A stretch of DNA of 64,000 nt from Desulfofustis sp. PB-SRB1 (GTDB taxonomy: Bacteria > Desulfobacterota > Desulfobulbia > Desulfobulbales > Desulfocapsaceae): NCBI GenBank assembly GCA_016722945.1, contig JAEQMT010000023.1:62001-126000 (forward strand), written 5' to 3'. The notes below the pieces were generated by a model. It did no database searches and was not told the DNA's origin. It saw only the letters and a list, made by a program, of their open reading frames with translations. Shown in pieces: positions 15,629-25,192 of the stretch (its first letter is position 1; each line of letters starts with the position of its first letter). The translations under genes were made by a program, and so were the position numbers.

Positions 15629-17017
15629 ATGAAACATAACAGACAACTGAGAGTTGAAAAAATCGGCGGAACGTCCATGTCCCGTTTCGCTGAGATCATC
15701 GACAACGTCATCTTGCGCCGGCCCGATGAGGTGTATGGTCGGGTCTATGTGGTATCGGCATACGCGGGCATAACTAACGAGCTGCTCGAGCATAAAAAAA
15801 CAAAAAAGCCGGGTATCTACGAGCTTTTTAAGGAGCAGGGCGACTATCCGCGCAAGATGCTGGCCCTGCGTGATCGGCTGTACGAAATAAACAGGGGGTT
15901 TGAACCAATCGGTCTGCACCGAAGTGAAGCGGACGGTTTTGTCGACGAGCGTATTGATCTGGCCATCAATATTTTGCGCAGCATGGAGAATGTGCTGGGC
16001 TCCGGTTACGTCAGCCGCCGCGAACTGCTCCTGGCGGCACGCGAACTGCTTGCCTCGCTGGGTGAAATGCACAGCGCCTTTAATTCCGCCAGTATTTTGC
16101 GGCAGCAGGGCTATGATGCCACCTTTGTCGATCTGAGCGGCTGGGAAGACGCCCGCCAGAAGACGATCGACCAACGGATACAGGAGTGTTTCGCCGCCAT
16201 CGATCCATTTTCCACCATCTGCTTTGCCACCGGCTATACCAAAGGGACGGAAGGGATTATGCGGGAATTCGACCGGGGTTATTCCGAGGTGACCTTTTCC
16301 AAGATTGCCGTGTTATTGGGGGCCTCCGAGGCGGTCATTCACAAGGAATATCATCTCTGCTCCGGCGATCCGCTGATCATCGGCGAGGATGCCGCCCATC
16401 CGGTCTGCAATACCAACTATGACGTGGCCGATCAACTGGCCGACGTGGGCATGGAGGCGATTCATCCCAAGGCGTCAAAACCTCTTGAAATCAGCGGTAT
16501 TCCAATCCGGGTGAAAAACGCGTTTGATCCCGATCATCCCGGCACCCTGATGACCACCGACTTTATCGCCCCGGAATCGAAGGTGGAGATCGTTACCGGT
16601 TCCAGCCAGGTGATCTGTCTTGAGATACACGACACGAGAATGGTCGGCGAGGTCGGCTTTGATTGCCGGCTCATGGAACTTTTTCGCCACCACGCTATTT
16701 CCTACATTGCCAAAATGACCAACGCCAATACCATCGATCTGATTCTTCTAGAGCGTGACGCAAAGGCTCATTTTTTGGAGGACTTGAGAAAAAACTTCGA
16801 GTCGGTGACCACTGCCCCGGTGGCCATCGTTTGTGCCATCGGTTCCAACATCGCCCAGCCTGGAATTATGGCCAGGGCGGCGCAGGCGCTGGCAATGGCC
16901 GGGATCAACATTATGGCGGTAGCACAAACAACCCGGCAGACCAACATGCAGTTTATCGTCGAGCGCGAACACTTCGCCGATGCCCAGCGGGCACTGCATG
17001 GCGCCTTGTGCATGTAG
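15629..17017 (+). CDS. lysC: aspartate kinase
   Basis: 462 residues. The kinase domain begins VEKIGGTSMSRF (the usual motif is KFGGTS) and carries TKGTEGIMREFDRGYSEVTFSKIAVLLGA; tandem ACT domains follow from about residue 320 (VEIVTGSSQVICLEIH, AIVCAIGSNIAQPGIMARAA). It phosphorylates aspartate for lysine, threonine and methionine synthesis. The KIGGTSM variant and general length resemble the aspartate kinases linked to ectoine operons, but no ectABC genes are present here, so that link is tentative. It is transcribed alone and converges on the M1 peptidase gene. Confidence 0.85.
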   Translation: MKHNRQLRVEKIGGTSMSRFAEIIDNVILRRPDEVYGRVYVVSAYAGITNELLEHKKTKKPGIYELFKEQGDYPRKMLALRDRLYEINRGFEPIGLHRSEADGFVDERIDLAINILRSMENVLGSGYVSRRELLLAARELLASLGEMHSAFNSASILRQQGYDATFVDLSGWEDARQKTIDQRIQECFAAIDPFSTICFATGYTKGTEGIMREFDRGYSEVTFSKIAVLLGASEAVIHKEYHLCSGDPLIIGEDAAHPVCNTNYDVADQLADVGMEAIHPKASKPLEISGIPIRVKNAFDPDHPGTLMTTDFIAPESKVEIVTGSSQVICLEIHDTRMVGEVGFDCRLMELFRHHAISYIAKMTNANTIDLILLERDAKAHFLEDLRKNFESVTTAPVAIVCAIGSNIAQPGIMARAAQALAMAGINIMAVAQTTRQTNMQFIVEREHFADAQRALHGALCM

Positions 17018-17051
17018 ACTACTCCGGGCGAGGTGCACCGATAGACATCGC

Positions 17052-20000
17052 TCAGTGGGCCGGACTTGGCGGAACCAACTCGATCTGAGTCGTTTTTGTT
17101 TCCATCGTACCATCTGCCGGGGTGGTATATTGCACCTCGATCACCTCGCCGACGAGCCGCCCGCGCATCGCGGCGCGAATATCTGAACGACTGGAAACAG
17201 CAGTTCCAGCCAGCCTCAGGACGATGTCGCCCTGCCGGAGCCCTGCTTCTTCGGCCTTGGAATTGTTGGTAATCTTATCGATTTTCACCCCTTGTGCACC
17301 CGCCTCATTGACCTCCGTCAGGATGATGCCGATTTTTCCCTCCGCCGGTAACGGCTCAGCATCCAGGAGCATGAAATAATCGACCGTCTCCGCAAGAGTC
17401 CGTCCGGACAGCGGACTTGTTGCCAGATTGGCGATTATCGCCTGGCTCACCTCCATGCGTTTGCTCAATCGTGGTGGAATGCCGGAGTCTTTGCGGGTAT
17501 GCTGGCTGCCGGCCAGCACCACCATCCGGATGTGCGGATTGTCCACCAGATAGCGGTGGATGGATTCGGCCATGCCGTCATCCCAGATCGATTGCGCCTG
17601 GATGAACCCCGCCAGTGACCCGGCCCCATGTGCATCACCCCCGTGCATCTCGTGGACGGCCCGCAGCCTGGCGTAATAGCCGGGCAGATCAAGATGACGA
17701 TCAGCCGGAATGTGGCGTTGCCGGTCGGCTTCGAGATCTTCGGGTTGTGCCGTAGTATAGACAAAATTCACGATCTCACGGTCAAGATTCAGGGCCACGA
17801 GCGGAATACCATGATTTCTGGCGAATGCAAAAATAGGTCTGAACAGGCGTACATCAAATCCCCATACCTCGTCATAGCGTGAGCGCTTCAGAAACTCGGC
17901 CTCGCTCACGCTCCTATCGAAAATGTATTCATCAAGGGCGGCCTGACTGGAGCGAGGAAACATCTCCATGCCGATGGCAAGGTTGCGGTTTTGCTTGTGT
18001 AGCGCCTCGATGACGAGCAGTTGCAGCAGATGATCGGCCCATGAGGTATGGGTCTCACCCACATATACTACCCGGGTGTCCCTTAATTGGCCGATGATTT
18101 CAGGCAGCCCCCGGAGCACCTCTACCGAAGCGCCGGTGGGGGGCTCCAGTATCTTTCTGCTGATGCCTTCAGGGGTCTGGGCAACGATACTCTGTTGCAA
18201 GGTACCATCAACAAAGTGAAGATAGGAGTAGGTGCCGTAATGGCGCAGCCTTTTGGTGGCCAGGCCGCTTTGCGCGGAGTCGGCCGTTGAGATTATGCCC
18301 ACCACTCTTTCCGGCGCCAGCGGGTGGGTGCGCACCTCCAGGGTGAAGCCGTTCGGGTCATGCTCGATAGTGCCGAACAAGCCGCGAACGGCGGGGTGAT
18401 GGGCGCCGCAGAACAGAAAATAGCCGGCCGCCGTGTCAGATGCACTCAGTCCGCCACCAGACTCAACCGACCATCCGTATTCCTGGGCAAACTCCACCAC
18501 CTCTGCGCAGCCGTCATCGTCTTCCGAATCATCGATGATGAGCGTAACTTCCCGCTGCCCCATAAGGTGCGCCCAGCTTGGTGGTCGCTCGCCCTCGCTG
18601 AATCGGCGCATAAGGTCGAATTCGGGATCGAGGGTTATGCTCAGTGGATATTCATCCAGCCTGAGGTTGAGAACACTCTTTTTTCCGTCGATGAGCGCGG
18701 AATAACGTGTAAGACCACTTCCCGTTTCCACCTCCAGGGGAAGCATGAACTCGTAGGTTGTTGGTGATGTCTGCTCGATGTTGATCGTCAGGACGATACC
18801 ATCCGGCTCGGCCCGGGTGCTGGCGGCGGTGATCGCAAGGGCGGGCAAGTCAACCTTGGTGAGTCGCTGTTCAAAAAAAGCAGCCAGTTCCAGTCCCGAT
18901 GCCTCTTGGGCCAGGAGCTCGATATCCTGCCAGGAAGCGATGTTCCCGGCAAATTGGCGGTACAACTCCTTAATTGTCTGGCGAAACGGTTCCTCCCCGA
19001 TGCGCATCTTCAATTCATGAAAAAGCATGGCGCCACGACCATATCCCACCGCACGCTGGGGCCTGGCGGCCCGCTGGTTATGACCGGCCGCTTTGAATTG
19101 AGCCAGCGGCGGAGTGTTATCCGTCACATAGCTGAGGTAGGTGTCGATGGTCTGTTTGCGCTCAGCCGTTTTCCGCGGGGGAGACAGAAAGGCATTCATA
19201 TCGGCGAGATAGGTGGTGAGCCCCTCACTCCAGTTGCCGCTCTGCCAGGCTGGCTCAACACTGTTGCCGAACCAGGAATGCAGTATTTCATGGCCAAGCG
19301 ATGTGGTTTTGATAAATGGCAGGCGCAGTACCTGTTGACCGAGCAGGGTGTAGGTGGGCATTCCCAGTCCGGTGGGCAGTCGGTTGGCAACAATGGCATA
19401 GTGGCGGTAGGGGAACGGACCGATGAGCTGTTCAAAATACTCGATATATCGTTCCGCATGGTCGAGATAGTCAGCGGCAAGTCCCTCATCTTCGGGAAAA
19501 AACAGGGTATACAGTGATAAATCCGGGCGAATCTCACGGCTTTGTACCTGATACGGCGCGGCCGCGAAGCTTACCGCGTGAACGGGCTGGGAAAAGCTGA
19601 AGGTGGCGATGGTATCCTCTGGGTTGGGGACAAAGCTGTCGGATTCTGAGATGGCGATAAAGCCTGGGGGAACCTGGGCTTGTAGAGAAAAAAGGGCCCG
19701 GCCGACAAGAACCGGATGCCATCCTCTGGTAAGGACGATGGCGTCATCCGCAATTCGATTTGATCTGGATTGAGAACAATCCTTCTCATAAGAGAGCAGC
19801 AGGGTTTGTGGATGTGACGATGGTTCAATGAACAGGGTATCGCCCTGGGAAACTGTAAGGGGGCTGTTTCCCTGGTTGTGCCTGCTTATGAGTGCGTCGG
19901 TTATAGTGAGTCCCGCTGCACTTAATTCAAGAGGTTGACCGGCGGGCTGGGTAATGCGAGCACTGCCGTGCAGCATCTGCCGTTCAATGGTAAAAGAGAT

Positions 20001-20111
20001 GGACAACTCGACCCGTGGTCTCTCAAGACAACGGGCCTCGCCGGTAATGCCAAGTATGATAAAACAATGAAAGGCTGCAATCAGTAACAAAAGCGAAGGT
20101 GATAAGGACAT
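17052..20111 (-). CDS. secreted M1-type peptidase fused to ChaN domain and PDZ domain
   Basis: 1019 residues with an N-terminal signal-like segment (hydrophobic residues about 5-22). Domain order: an M1 aminopeptidase-like part (about 30-480) with zinc motif GHEILHSWFGN and NWSEG 17 residues on; the GxMEN exopeptidase motif appears only as LGMPTYT. A linker region (480-650) follows, then a ChaN/DUF399 domain (about 655-890: VYVGETHTSW, GMEMFPRSSQ, AGSQHTRKDS) and a C-terminal PDZ domain (about 930-1010: ITNNSKAEEAGLRQGDIVLR). ChaN is a heme-binding lipoprotein family. The combination suggests an exported peptidase acting on heme- or metal-bearing proteins; that role is inference. Confidence 0.75.
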   Translation of the reverse strand: MSLSPSLLLLIAAFHCFIILGITGEARCLERPRVELSISFTIERQMLHGSARITQPAGQPLELSAAGLTITDALISRHNQGNSPLTVSQGDTLFIEPSSHPQTLLLSYEKDCSQSRSNRIADDAIVLTRGWHPVLVGRALFSLQAQVPPGFIAISESDSFVPNPEDTIATFSFSQPVHAVSFAAAPYQVQSREIRPDLSLYTLFFPEDEGLAADYLDHAERYIEYFEQLIGPFPYRHYAIVANRLPTGLGMPTYTLLGQQVLRLPFIKTTSLGHEILHSWFGNSVEPAWQSGNWSEGLTTYLADMNAFLSPPRKTAERKQTIDTYLSYVTDNTPPLAQFKAAGHNQRAARPQRAVGYGRGAMLFHELKMRIGEEPFRQTIKELYRQFAGNIASWQDIELLAQEASGLELAAFFEQRLTKVDLPALAITAASTRAEPDGIVLTINIEQTSPTTYEFMLPLEVETGSGLTRYSALIDGKKSVLNLRLDEYPLSITLDPEFDLMRRFSEGERPPSWAHLMGQREVTLIIDDSEDDDGCAEVVEFAQEYGWSVESGGGLSASDTAAGYFLFCGAHHPAVRGLFGTIEHDPNGFTLEVRTHPLAPERVVGIISTADSAQSGLATKRLRHYGTYSYLHFVDGTLQQSIVAQTPEGISRKILEPPTGASVEVLRGLPEIIGQLRDTRVVYVGETHTSWADHLLQLLVIEALHKQNRNLAIGMEMFPRSSQAALDEYIFDRSVSEAEFLKRSRYDEVWGFDVRLFRPIFAFARNHGIPLVALNLDREIVNFVYTTAQPEDLEADRQRHIPADRHLDLPGYYARLRAVHEMHGGDAHGAGSLAGFIQAQSIWDDGMAESIHRYLVDNPHIRMVVLAGSQHTRKDSGIPPRLSKRMEVSQAIIANLATSPLSGRTLAETVDYFMLLDAEPLPAEGKIGIILTEVNEAGAQGVKIDKITNNSKAEEAGLRQGDIVLRLAGTAVSSRSDIRAAMRGRLVGEVIEVQYTTPADGTMETKTTQIELVPPSPAH

Positions 20112-20137
20112 CTGAAACTCCGATACGAGTGGGGACC

Positions 20138-21916
20138 GTGCACAAAAACTATAGTAATCCTGTACCGATGGGCGATAATCACGTTGGCGCCGAACTCACC
20201 CAGTGCGGCCGGACGCGCATAGCTTCACTGGTAAGCATAAATGCTCGCTTCAGCCATTCCTGTCTGGCCCTGTTTTACCTGAGAAATTCCCTGCAGCGTC
20301 ATCTCGACGGTGTCCAGGTGGTGCTTAACCATTTCACCATAAACGATCCATACTATCAGATCGTCCAGGAGCTGAGCGAGCAGCGTGCCGATTTCTATTT
20401 TTTTTCGTCATTGATCTGGAACAGTGAACGCAGCCGCCAGGTAATCGAAGATCTGCTGCGTATCGACGATGACACCGTCATTGTCATCGGTGGCCCGCAG
20501 GCATCGGTGATTGCCCAACAGATTGCCGAACGGCAGAGGGTGAGCGTTTTTGCCGGAGATATCGAGCATGCTCCCAGCCAGTTCTACGACGATCTGCGGG
20601 CGGGGCAATTGCGCCCCTTCTATCATGCCGAATTACTGCGAAAGCCAGATGCCGGGTTTGTCTCGCCCTATCGCCATGAAGATTTTCGGCAAGAGTTGAA
20701 AAACCGATATGTCTACTACGAGTCTTCCCGGGGCTGCCCCTATTGCTGCACCTATTGCCTCTCTTCTTCAGAACAGGGGGTTGTCTGTAAATCGCCGGCA
20801 CAGGTGGAAGAGGAGATCGATCTGATCCTGGCGCACAATCCCCCGGTGGTTCGGTTTCTTGATCGCAGTTTCAATTTCGATGGGCCCCGCGCCCTTACCA
20901 TCTGGCGACGGCTGGCAACATACAATACCAGAACCCTGTTTCACTTCGAGATCGTGCCACGTGGGTTCGGCCCGGAGCATTATGAGATGCTGGCCGGGGT
21001 TGAGGCCAATCGGTTTCAGTTTGAGATCGGCCTGCAAACCACCCATCTTCCAACTCTGCGGGCTATCAATCGGGCCGACTATTACGCTGAGGGTCGGGAG
21101 ATCGTGAGGCGGCTGCGCGAGCTCGAGACGATTCACCTCCATGTCGATCTTATTCTCGGCCTGCCCTTTGAGACCTATGACTCTTTTCGCACATCAATAG
21201 GCGACGCTTTGGCTATGCGGCCTCATTACCTGCAAATGGGGTTGTTGAAGATGCTGCCCGATACGGTGCTGCGTGCGCAGGCCCGGCAATGGGGCTATCG
21301 ATTCAGTGCAACACCGCCATATAGCGTCTTTTCTTCACAATGGCTGAGTGTTGCACAGATGCGGGAGCTGTACTGGCTTGGTGAATGCATCGAGAAGTTT
21401 TACAACAACCGTTATTTCGTATCGGTGTGGGACTATCTGCGCGAAAGCGGTGAAGATATGGCGGCTTTTTTTGCCATGCTTGCCTATCAGATGAAAGATC
21501 GGGGGCTGCTCAGCATGGCAACCACCCAGCGTACCTTGAGCCGTGAACTGCGTGACGCCACTGCCAGCCGCGCCGACTCAGAACTGATTGCCGAACTGCT
21601 TCGCTTTGACTGGCTTCGGTGCGGCCACCGGACGCTACCCGATCATCTTGACCCCACTCAGGGATCCATTGATGCCATTCGCCGCCGTCTCATGACCTCT
21701 CTGCCGGCCAGCTTACCTGGAGCATATACCCATGCCGGTCGTGCCGCCTGGCTGAGAACGACGACTTTTTGCCACTTCTCAGCCCCGGCTTTACGAGAGC
21801 TTTTTCCCCACTCAGCGGCAGACGCCGCCATCGCGGCATTTACGCAGAGACGCGAACCGACGGTACACGGCCTCAACGAGGTGGTGTTGCTCGAAGATGT
21901 TTCGGCAAACAATTGA
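20138..21916 (+). CDS. B12-binding-type radical SAM protein (DUF4080-like)
   Basis: About 592 residues. The N-terminal part (about 25-150) has a cobalamin-binding-like Rossmann pattern (IASLVSINARFSHS, DDTVIVIGGPQASV). The radical SAM motif CxxxCxxC is intact in SSRGCPYCCTYCLSS, and the TIM-barrel continues with LDRSFNFD and HVDLILGLPFETYDSF. The C-terminal region matches the DUF4080 extension. The substrate is unknown. The start is uncertain: GTG at 20138 has a good ribosome site (GAGTGGGG), while GTG 20099 and ATG 20168 are alternatives. It is divergent from, and nearly abuts, the M1 peptidase gene. Confidence 0.8.
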   Translation: MHKNYSNPVPMGDNHVGAELTQCGRTRIASLVSINARFSHSCLALFYLRNSLQRHLDGVQVVLNHFTINDPYYQIVQELSEQRADFYFFSSLIWNSERSRQVIEDLLRIDDDTVIVIGGPQASVIAQQIAERQRVSVFAGDIEHAPSQFYDDLRAGQLRPFYHAELLRKPDAGFVSPYRHEDFRQELKNRYVYYESSRGCPYCCTYCLSSSEQGVVCKSPAQVEEEIDLILAHNPPVVRFLDRSFNFDGPRALTIWRRLATYNTRTLFHFEIVPRGFGPEHYEMLAGVEANRFQFEIGLQTTHLPTLRAINRADYYAEGREIVRRLRELETIHLHVDLILGLPFETYDSFRTSIGDALAMRPHYLQMGLLKMLPDTVLRAQARQWGYRFSATPPYSVFSSQWLSVAQMRELYWLGECIEKFYNNRYFVSVWDYLRESGEDMAAFFAMLAYQMKDRGLLSMATTQRTLSRELRDATASRADSELIAELLRFDWLRCGHRTLPDHLDPTQGSIDAIRRRLMTSLPASLPGAYTHAGRAAWLRTTTFCHFSAPALRELFPHSAADAAIAAFTQRREPTVHGLNEVVLLEDVSANN

Positions 21917-21925
21917 GGGAACCGT

Positions 21926-22056
21926 GCAAAATGGCCTTTTCGCCCAATCTCTTCGTTGCCCCAAAAATTTTATCCTGGCACTATCAGTTCGGGCTGCCGT
22001 ATAATTTTCCTTCGCACCTTGATCTTGAACGAAAATTCTCGTGTTTCAAGGCTCCC
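21926..22056 (-). repeat. dispersed repeat family B, copy 1
   Basis: The reverse complement matches 52266-52396 closely along about 130 bases, including GAATTTTCGTTCAAGATCAA, GAAAATT, CTGATA(G/T)TGCCAGGATAA and GAGATTGGGC(G/A)AAAAGG. Inner arms AATTTTC and GAAAATT are inverted repeats. It lies between the radical SAM gene and serA with no gene of its own. Confidence 0.8.
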
Positions 22057-22180
22057 TTGAGGCTCGCTTCAATCGTGCCCAAATCGTGGCGTTGATATTT
22101 CTATCTGTATAGCTATAGTTGATCGGCTTGTTTATCTAAAGGCAACGATTCTATCAGTCTTTTATTGTTAGGGAGTGGTC

Positions 22181-23365
22181 ATGTTCATCTATCGTTTGAA
22201 GAAGATTAATGCTATTGCCCGTGAGGGGCTTGCGTTGCTCGACGATAATTTTCGTGTCGGCGAGGATGAGCCTGACCCGCATGGTATTTTAGTGCGCAGC
22301 TCACGGGTGAACACCGATGATTTTGCAAATCTGCTGGCGGTGGCGCGGGCCGGAGCGGGGGTCAACAATATCAGCGTGGATCGGGCAACCGAGCGCGGCA
22401 TATGCGTGTTCAACACGCCCGGCGCCAACGCCAATGCGGTGGTGGATCTGGTGTTTCCGATGATCGGGGTCTGGCAGCGCAACATCTGGCAAGGCATTCA
22501 ATTTTGTCAGTCACTCAGTGAGACCGCCGGTGATCAGGTAGATGGTGAAGTGGAGCGCCAAAAGTCCGCATTTCGCGGCAATGAAATCGCCGGCAAGACT
22601 TTGGCGGTGATCGGACTCGGCCAGATCGGGGTACGACTGGCCAACGGTGGTATCCACCGAGCTATGAAGGTGATCGGGTTTGACCCCAACCCGGTGATGG
22701 GAAATATCCACATGTTGCTGCCCGAGGTGGAGCTTGCATCATCACTTAGCGAGGCTATTGGCCACGCCGATATCGTCAGTCTGCATGTGCCGCTCATTGA
22801 AAAGACCAGAAATCTGGTTAACCGTGAGTTTATCGTGCGTATGAAAAAAGGGGCATTGCTGGTCAATTATGCCCGCGGTCCGATCGTTGACGAACAGGCG
22901 GTGCTGAACAGCCTGGCCGATGGACACCTGAGCGGCTTTATTTCCGATTTTCCCTCTTCGGCTTTGATTGGTCATGAAAAGGTATTGCTGACTCCCCATC
23001 TTGGTGCATCCACTTCCGAATCGGAGGAAAATTGCGCGGTTATGGCGGTCAGAGAATTGACCAGATACCTGCGCTACGGAAATATTACCAACAGCGTCAA
23101 CTTTCCCAATATCGAGACGGTGCCCTCTGATTTCGTGCGAACCAGAATGATCGTGATAAACAAGGATGTCCCCGGCATGATCGCCTTTATCACTAACGTC
23201 CTGGGCTCAGAACATATCAATATCGCTTCGCTGAAAAATGAGTCAAACGGGGTGATCGGCTACAATATCATCGATATGGAGAGCAAGGTCAGCGAGCACA
23301 TCGCCCAGCGTGTTCTGGAAAACGAAAATGTAATCAGAACGAGACTCATTTCGTTTTCCCCATAG
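22181..23365 (+). CDS. serA: D-3-phosphoglycerate dehydrogenase with ACT domain
   Basis: 394 residues from the ATG at 22181, with TTAGGGAG just upstream (the in-frame GTG at 22175 is less well spaced). It has a catalytic/NAD domain of the 2-hydroxyacid dehydrogenase family: VIGLGQIGVRLA (NAD fold), NYARGPIVDEQAV (catalytic Arg), and LTPHLGAST (catalytic His). A C-terminal ACT domain (about 325-394) is typical of feedback-controlled SerA. It oxidises 3-phosphoglycerate in serine synthesis. It is followed after six bases by the DUF362 gene. Confidence 0.85.
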   Translation: MFIYRLKKINAIAREGLALLDDNFRVGEDEPDPHGILVRSSRVNTDDFANLLAVARAGAGVNNISVDRATERGICVFNTPGANANAVVDLVFPMIGVWQRNIWQGIQFCQSLSETAGDQVDGEVERQKSAFRGNEIAGKTLAVIGLGQIGVRLANGGIHRAMKVIGFDPNPVMGNIHMLLPEVELASSLSEAIGHADIVSLHVPLIEKTRNLVNREFIVRMKKGALLVNYARGPIVDEQAVLNSLADGHLSGFISDFPSSALIGHEKVLLTPHLGASTSESEENCAVMAVRELTRYLRYGNITNSVNFPNIETVPSDFVRTRMIVINKDVPGMIAFITNVLGSEHINIASLKNESNGVIGYNIIDMESKVSEHIAQRVLENENVIRTRLISFSP

Positions 23366-23371
23366 GCGTGC

Positions 23372-24307
23372 GTGAACCGTATGTCTCTCCCTGTCTTTCT
23401 TTCTCAGTGCCCGCGCTATCAGGCGGATACGCTGGCACAGTTCATCGACAATGCGGCGGGCCATCTGTCGTTGCCTGCTCACCTGCACGGCAGCACGGTG
23501 TTGCTGAAACCAAATCTGGTCACCCATATGGCGCCCAGCCTGGCCTGTACACATCGCAGTGTTCTGGTGGCCTTAGCGCACTGGTGTACGCAGAAGGGAG
23601 CGAAGGTTGTCATCGGTGATTCACCCGCTTTCGGCAGTGCCCGCGCGGTGCTGAAAAAACATGGCATCCTCGATAGTATCGTTCCCCTTGGGGTCGAGGT
23701 GGTGGAGTTTCGGACCCCGCGCAGGTTTGAGCTATCCAACGGTGTCGTGGTTGGGGTGGCTCAAGAGGCCCTTGCCTGTGATCTCTTCATCAATTGTGCT
23801 AAATTCAAGGCACATGGACAGATGTATGTAACCGGTGCGGTGAAGAATCTTTTCGGTATCGTGGTCGGCATGAGAAAGTTCAGTGCTCACATGAAAAACG
23901 GCCCCTCTCACACCCGTTTTGCCGACTTGATGCTTGATCTGGCTGCTTTGCTGCCGACATCTTTTTCCATGGTTGATGGTATTGAGGTGATGCATCGAAC
24001 CGGGCCGGTGGACGGGGAGCTTCTGCATCTCGGCTGTCTCGGTGCCAGTCGCGATCCGGTGGCGGTGGACACCGCCTTTCTCCACGCCCTGGAACTTGAC
24101 GCCCGGCGCAGCCCCATCTGGCGGGCCGCCGTGAACCGGAAGATGGCGGGAAGTGAAGTGCGGAACCTTCTTTTTGTTGGAGCCCATCCCGCCGATTTTC
24201 ACGGCTCCGGCTTTGTCGCGCCGCAAGAATTGGCGCCGGTTGTGTTCAATCCTCTGCGTGCCGTCAGCAGTTCACTGAAGCGGGCGATCAATTGGGCAAC
24301 CGGATAA
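23372..24307 (+). CDS. DUF362-domain protein
   Basis: 311 residues of the DUF362 family: LLKPNLVTHMAP near the start, GDSPAFGSARAVLKKHGI, the central NCAKFKAHGQMYVTGAVKNLFGIV motif and DPVAVDTAFLHAL. Some DUF362 proteins end in a ferredoxin domain; this one does not. The family has no settled function. The ATG at 23372 and an ATG three codons later are both possible. It probably shares a transcript with serA. Confidence 0.75.
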   Translation: MNRMSLPVFLSQCPRYQADTLAQFIDNAAGHLSLPAHLHGSTVLLKPNLVTHMAPSLACTHRSVLVALAHWCTQKGAKVVIGDSPAFGSARAVLKKHGILDSIVPLGVEVVEFRTPRRFELSNGVVVGVAQEALACDLFINCAKFKAHGQMYVTGAVKNLFGIVVGMRKFSAHMKNGPSHTRFADLMLDLAALLPTSFSMVDGIEVMHRTGPVDGELLHLGCLGASRDPVAVDTAFLHALELDARRSPIWRAAVNRKMAGSEVRNLLFVGAHPADFHGSGFVAPQELAPVVFNPLRAVSSSLKRAINWATG

Positions 24308-24439
24308 TGGATCGGGTATCATTGCAGCTCTTTTCACCGATGGCCAGGTGGCCGTTTACACGGGAGCGGGTAGAAGCCCGGTATCGTGGGATGATCTCGA
24401 GGGGCGAAGTTTTTACGAATTCATCAAAGGTGAGTAGGT

Positions 24440-25192
24440 ATGTTTACCGTTAGCGGTAAGGTAGCGCTGGTGACCGGCGGGTCGCGCGGCATCGGCAGGG
24501 CAATTGCAATTCGGCTGGCCGAGCACGGCATGCGGGTGGTGGTCAACTATGTTCGTCATCGCAGTGATGCCCAGCTCACCGCCAAGGCGGTCGAGGAGCG
24601 TGGCGGCAGCTGCCTGCTGGTACGGGCCAACGTCTCCAAGCAAGCCGATGTAGCGGCAATGTTCGAGCAGATTAAGTTACAGTGCGGTGAACTCGATGTG
24701 CTCATTTCAAACGCCGCTTCCGGGGTGCTCAAGCCGGCTACCGAGATTACTTCCCGTCACTGGCAGTGGGCCATGGATATCAATGCCCTGGCCCTGCTCA
24801 GCCTCGTTCAGCATGGTATGCCGCTTATGTCCGAGGGCGCCCGTGTGGTTGCGGTATCGAGCCTAGGTTCGGTGCGGGCAATACCCAATTATACCGCCGT
24901 AGGCGCGTCCAAGGCGGCTCTTGAATCCTTGGTTCGGCATCTGGCGGTTGAGCTTGGCCCGCAAGGTATCCGGGTAAATACGGTGAGTGCCGGCGCGGTT
25001 GATACCGATGCTTTGAAAAAATTTCCCAATCGACTTGAAATTCTCGATGCTGCCCGAAAAAAGACACCGCTCGGGCGCCTCACCACACCTGAAGATGTGG
25101 CTGACGTCTGTCTGTTTCTCTGCTCGAATCTGGCCCAGATGATTCAGGGCCAGGTGGTGACCGTGGACGGAGGATATGCCATCACCGGTTAA
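24440..25192 (+). CDS. short-chain dehydrogenase, FabL-like enoyl-ACP reductase
   Basis: 250 residues of the SDR family: cofactor motif TGGSRGIGRAIA, NAASGVL, active-site Ser in SSLGSVR, YTAVGASKAALE (Tyr and Lys separated by seven residues as in FabL-type YxxxxxxK rather than the classic YxxxK) and a C-terminal GQVVTVDGG. The residues NAASGVLKPATE, SLGS and DTDALKKFPNR closely recall Bacillus FabL, an NADPH enoyl-ACP reductase. A role in fatty-acid synthesis is therefore likely but not proven. The ribosome site AGGTGAG precedes the ATG. Confidence 0.7.
   Translation: MFTVSGKVALVTGGSRGIGRAIAIRLAEHGMRVVVNYVRHRSDAQLTAKAVEERGGSCLLVRANVSKQADVAAMFEQIKLQCGELDVLISNAASGVLKPATEITSRHWQWAMDINALALLSLVQHGMPLMSEGARVVAVSSLGSVRAIPNYTAVGASKAALESLVRHLAVELGPQGIRVNTVSAGAVDTDALKKFPNRLEILDAARKKTPLGRLTTPEDVADVCLFLCSNLAQMIQGQVVTVDGGYAITG

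Noticed and set aside
15629-17017. Aspartate kinase as part of an ectoine operon
   Set aside because: The KIGGTSM start is suggestive, but no ectA, ectB or ectC gene is nearby.
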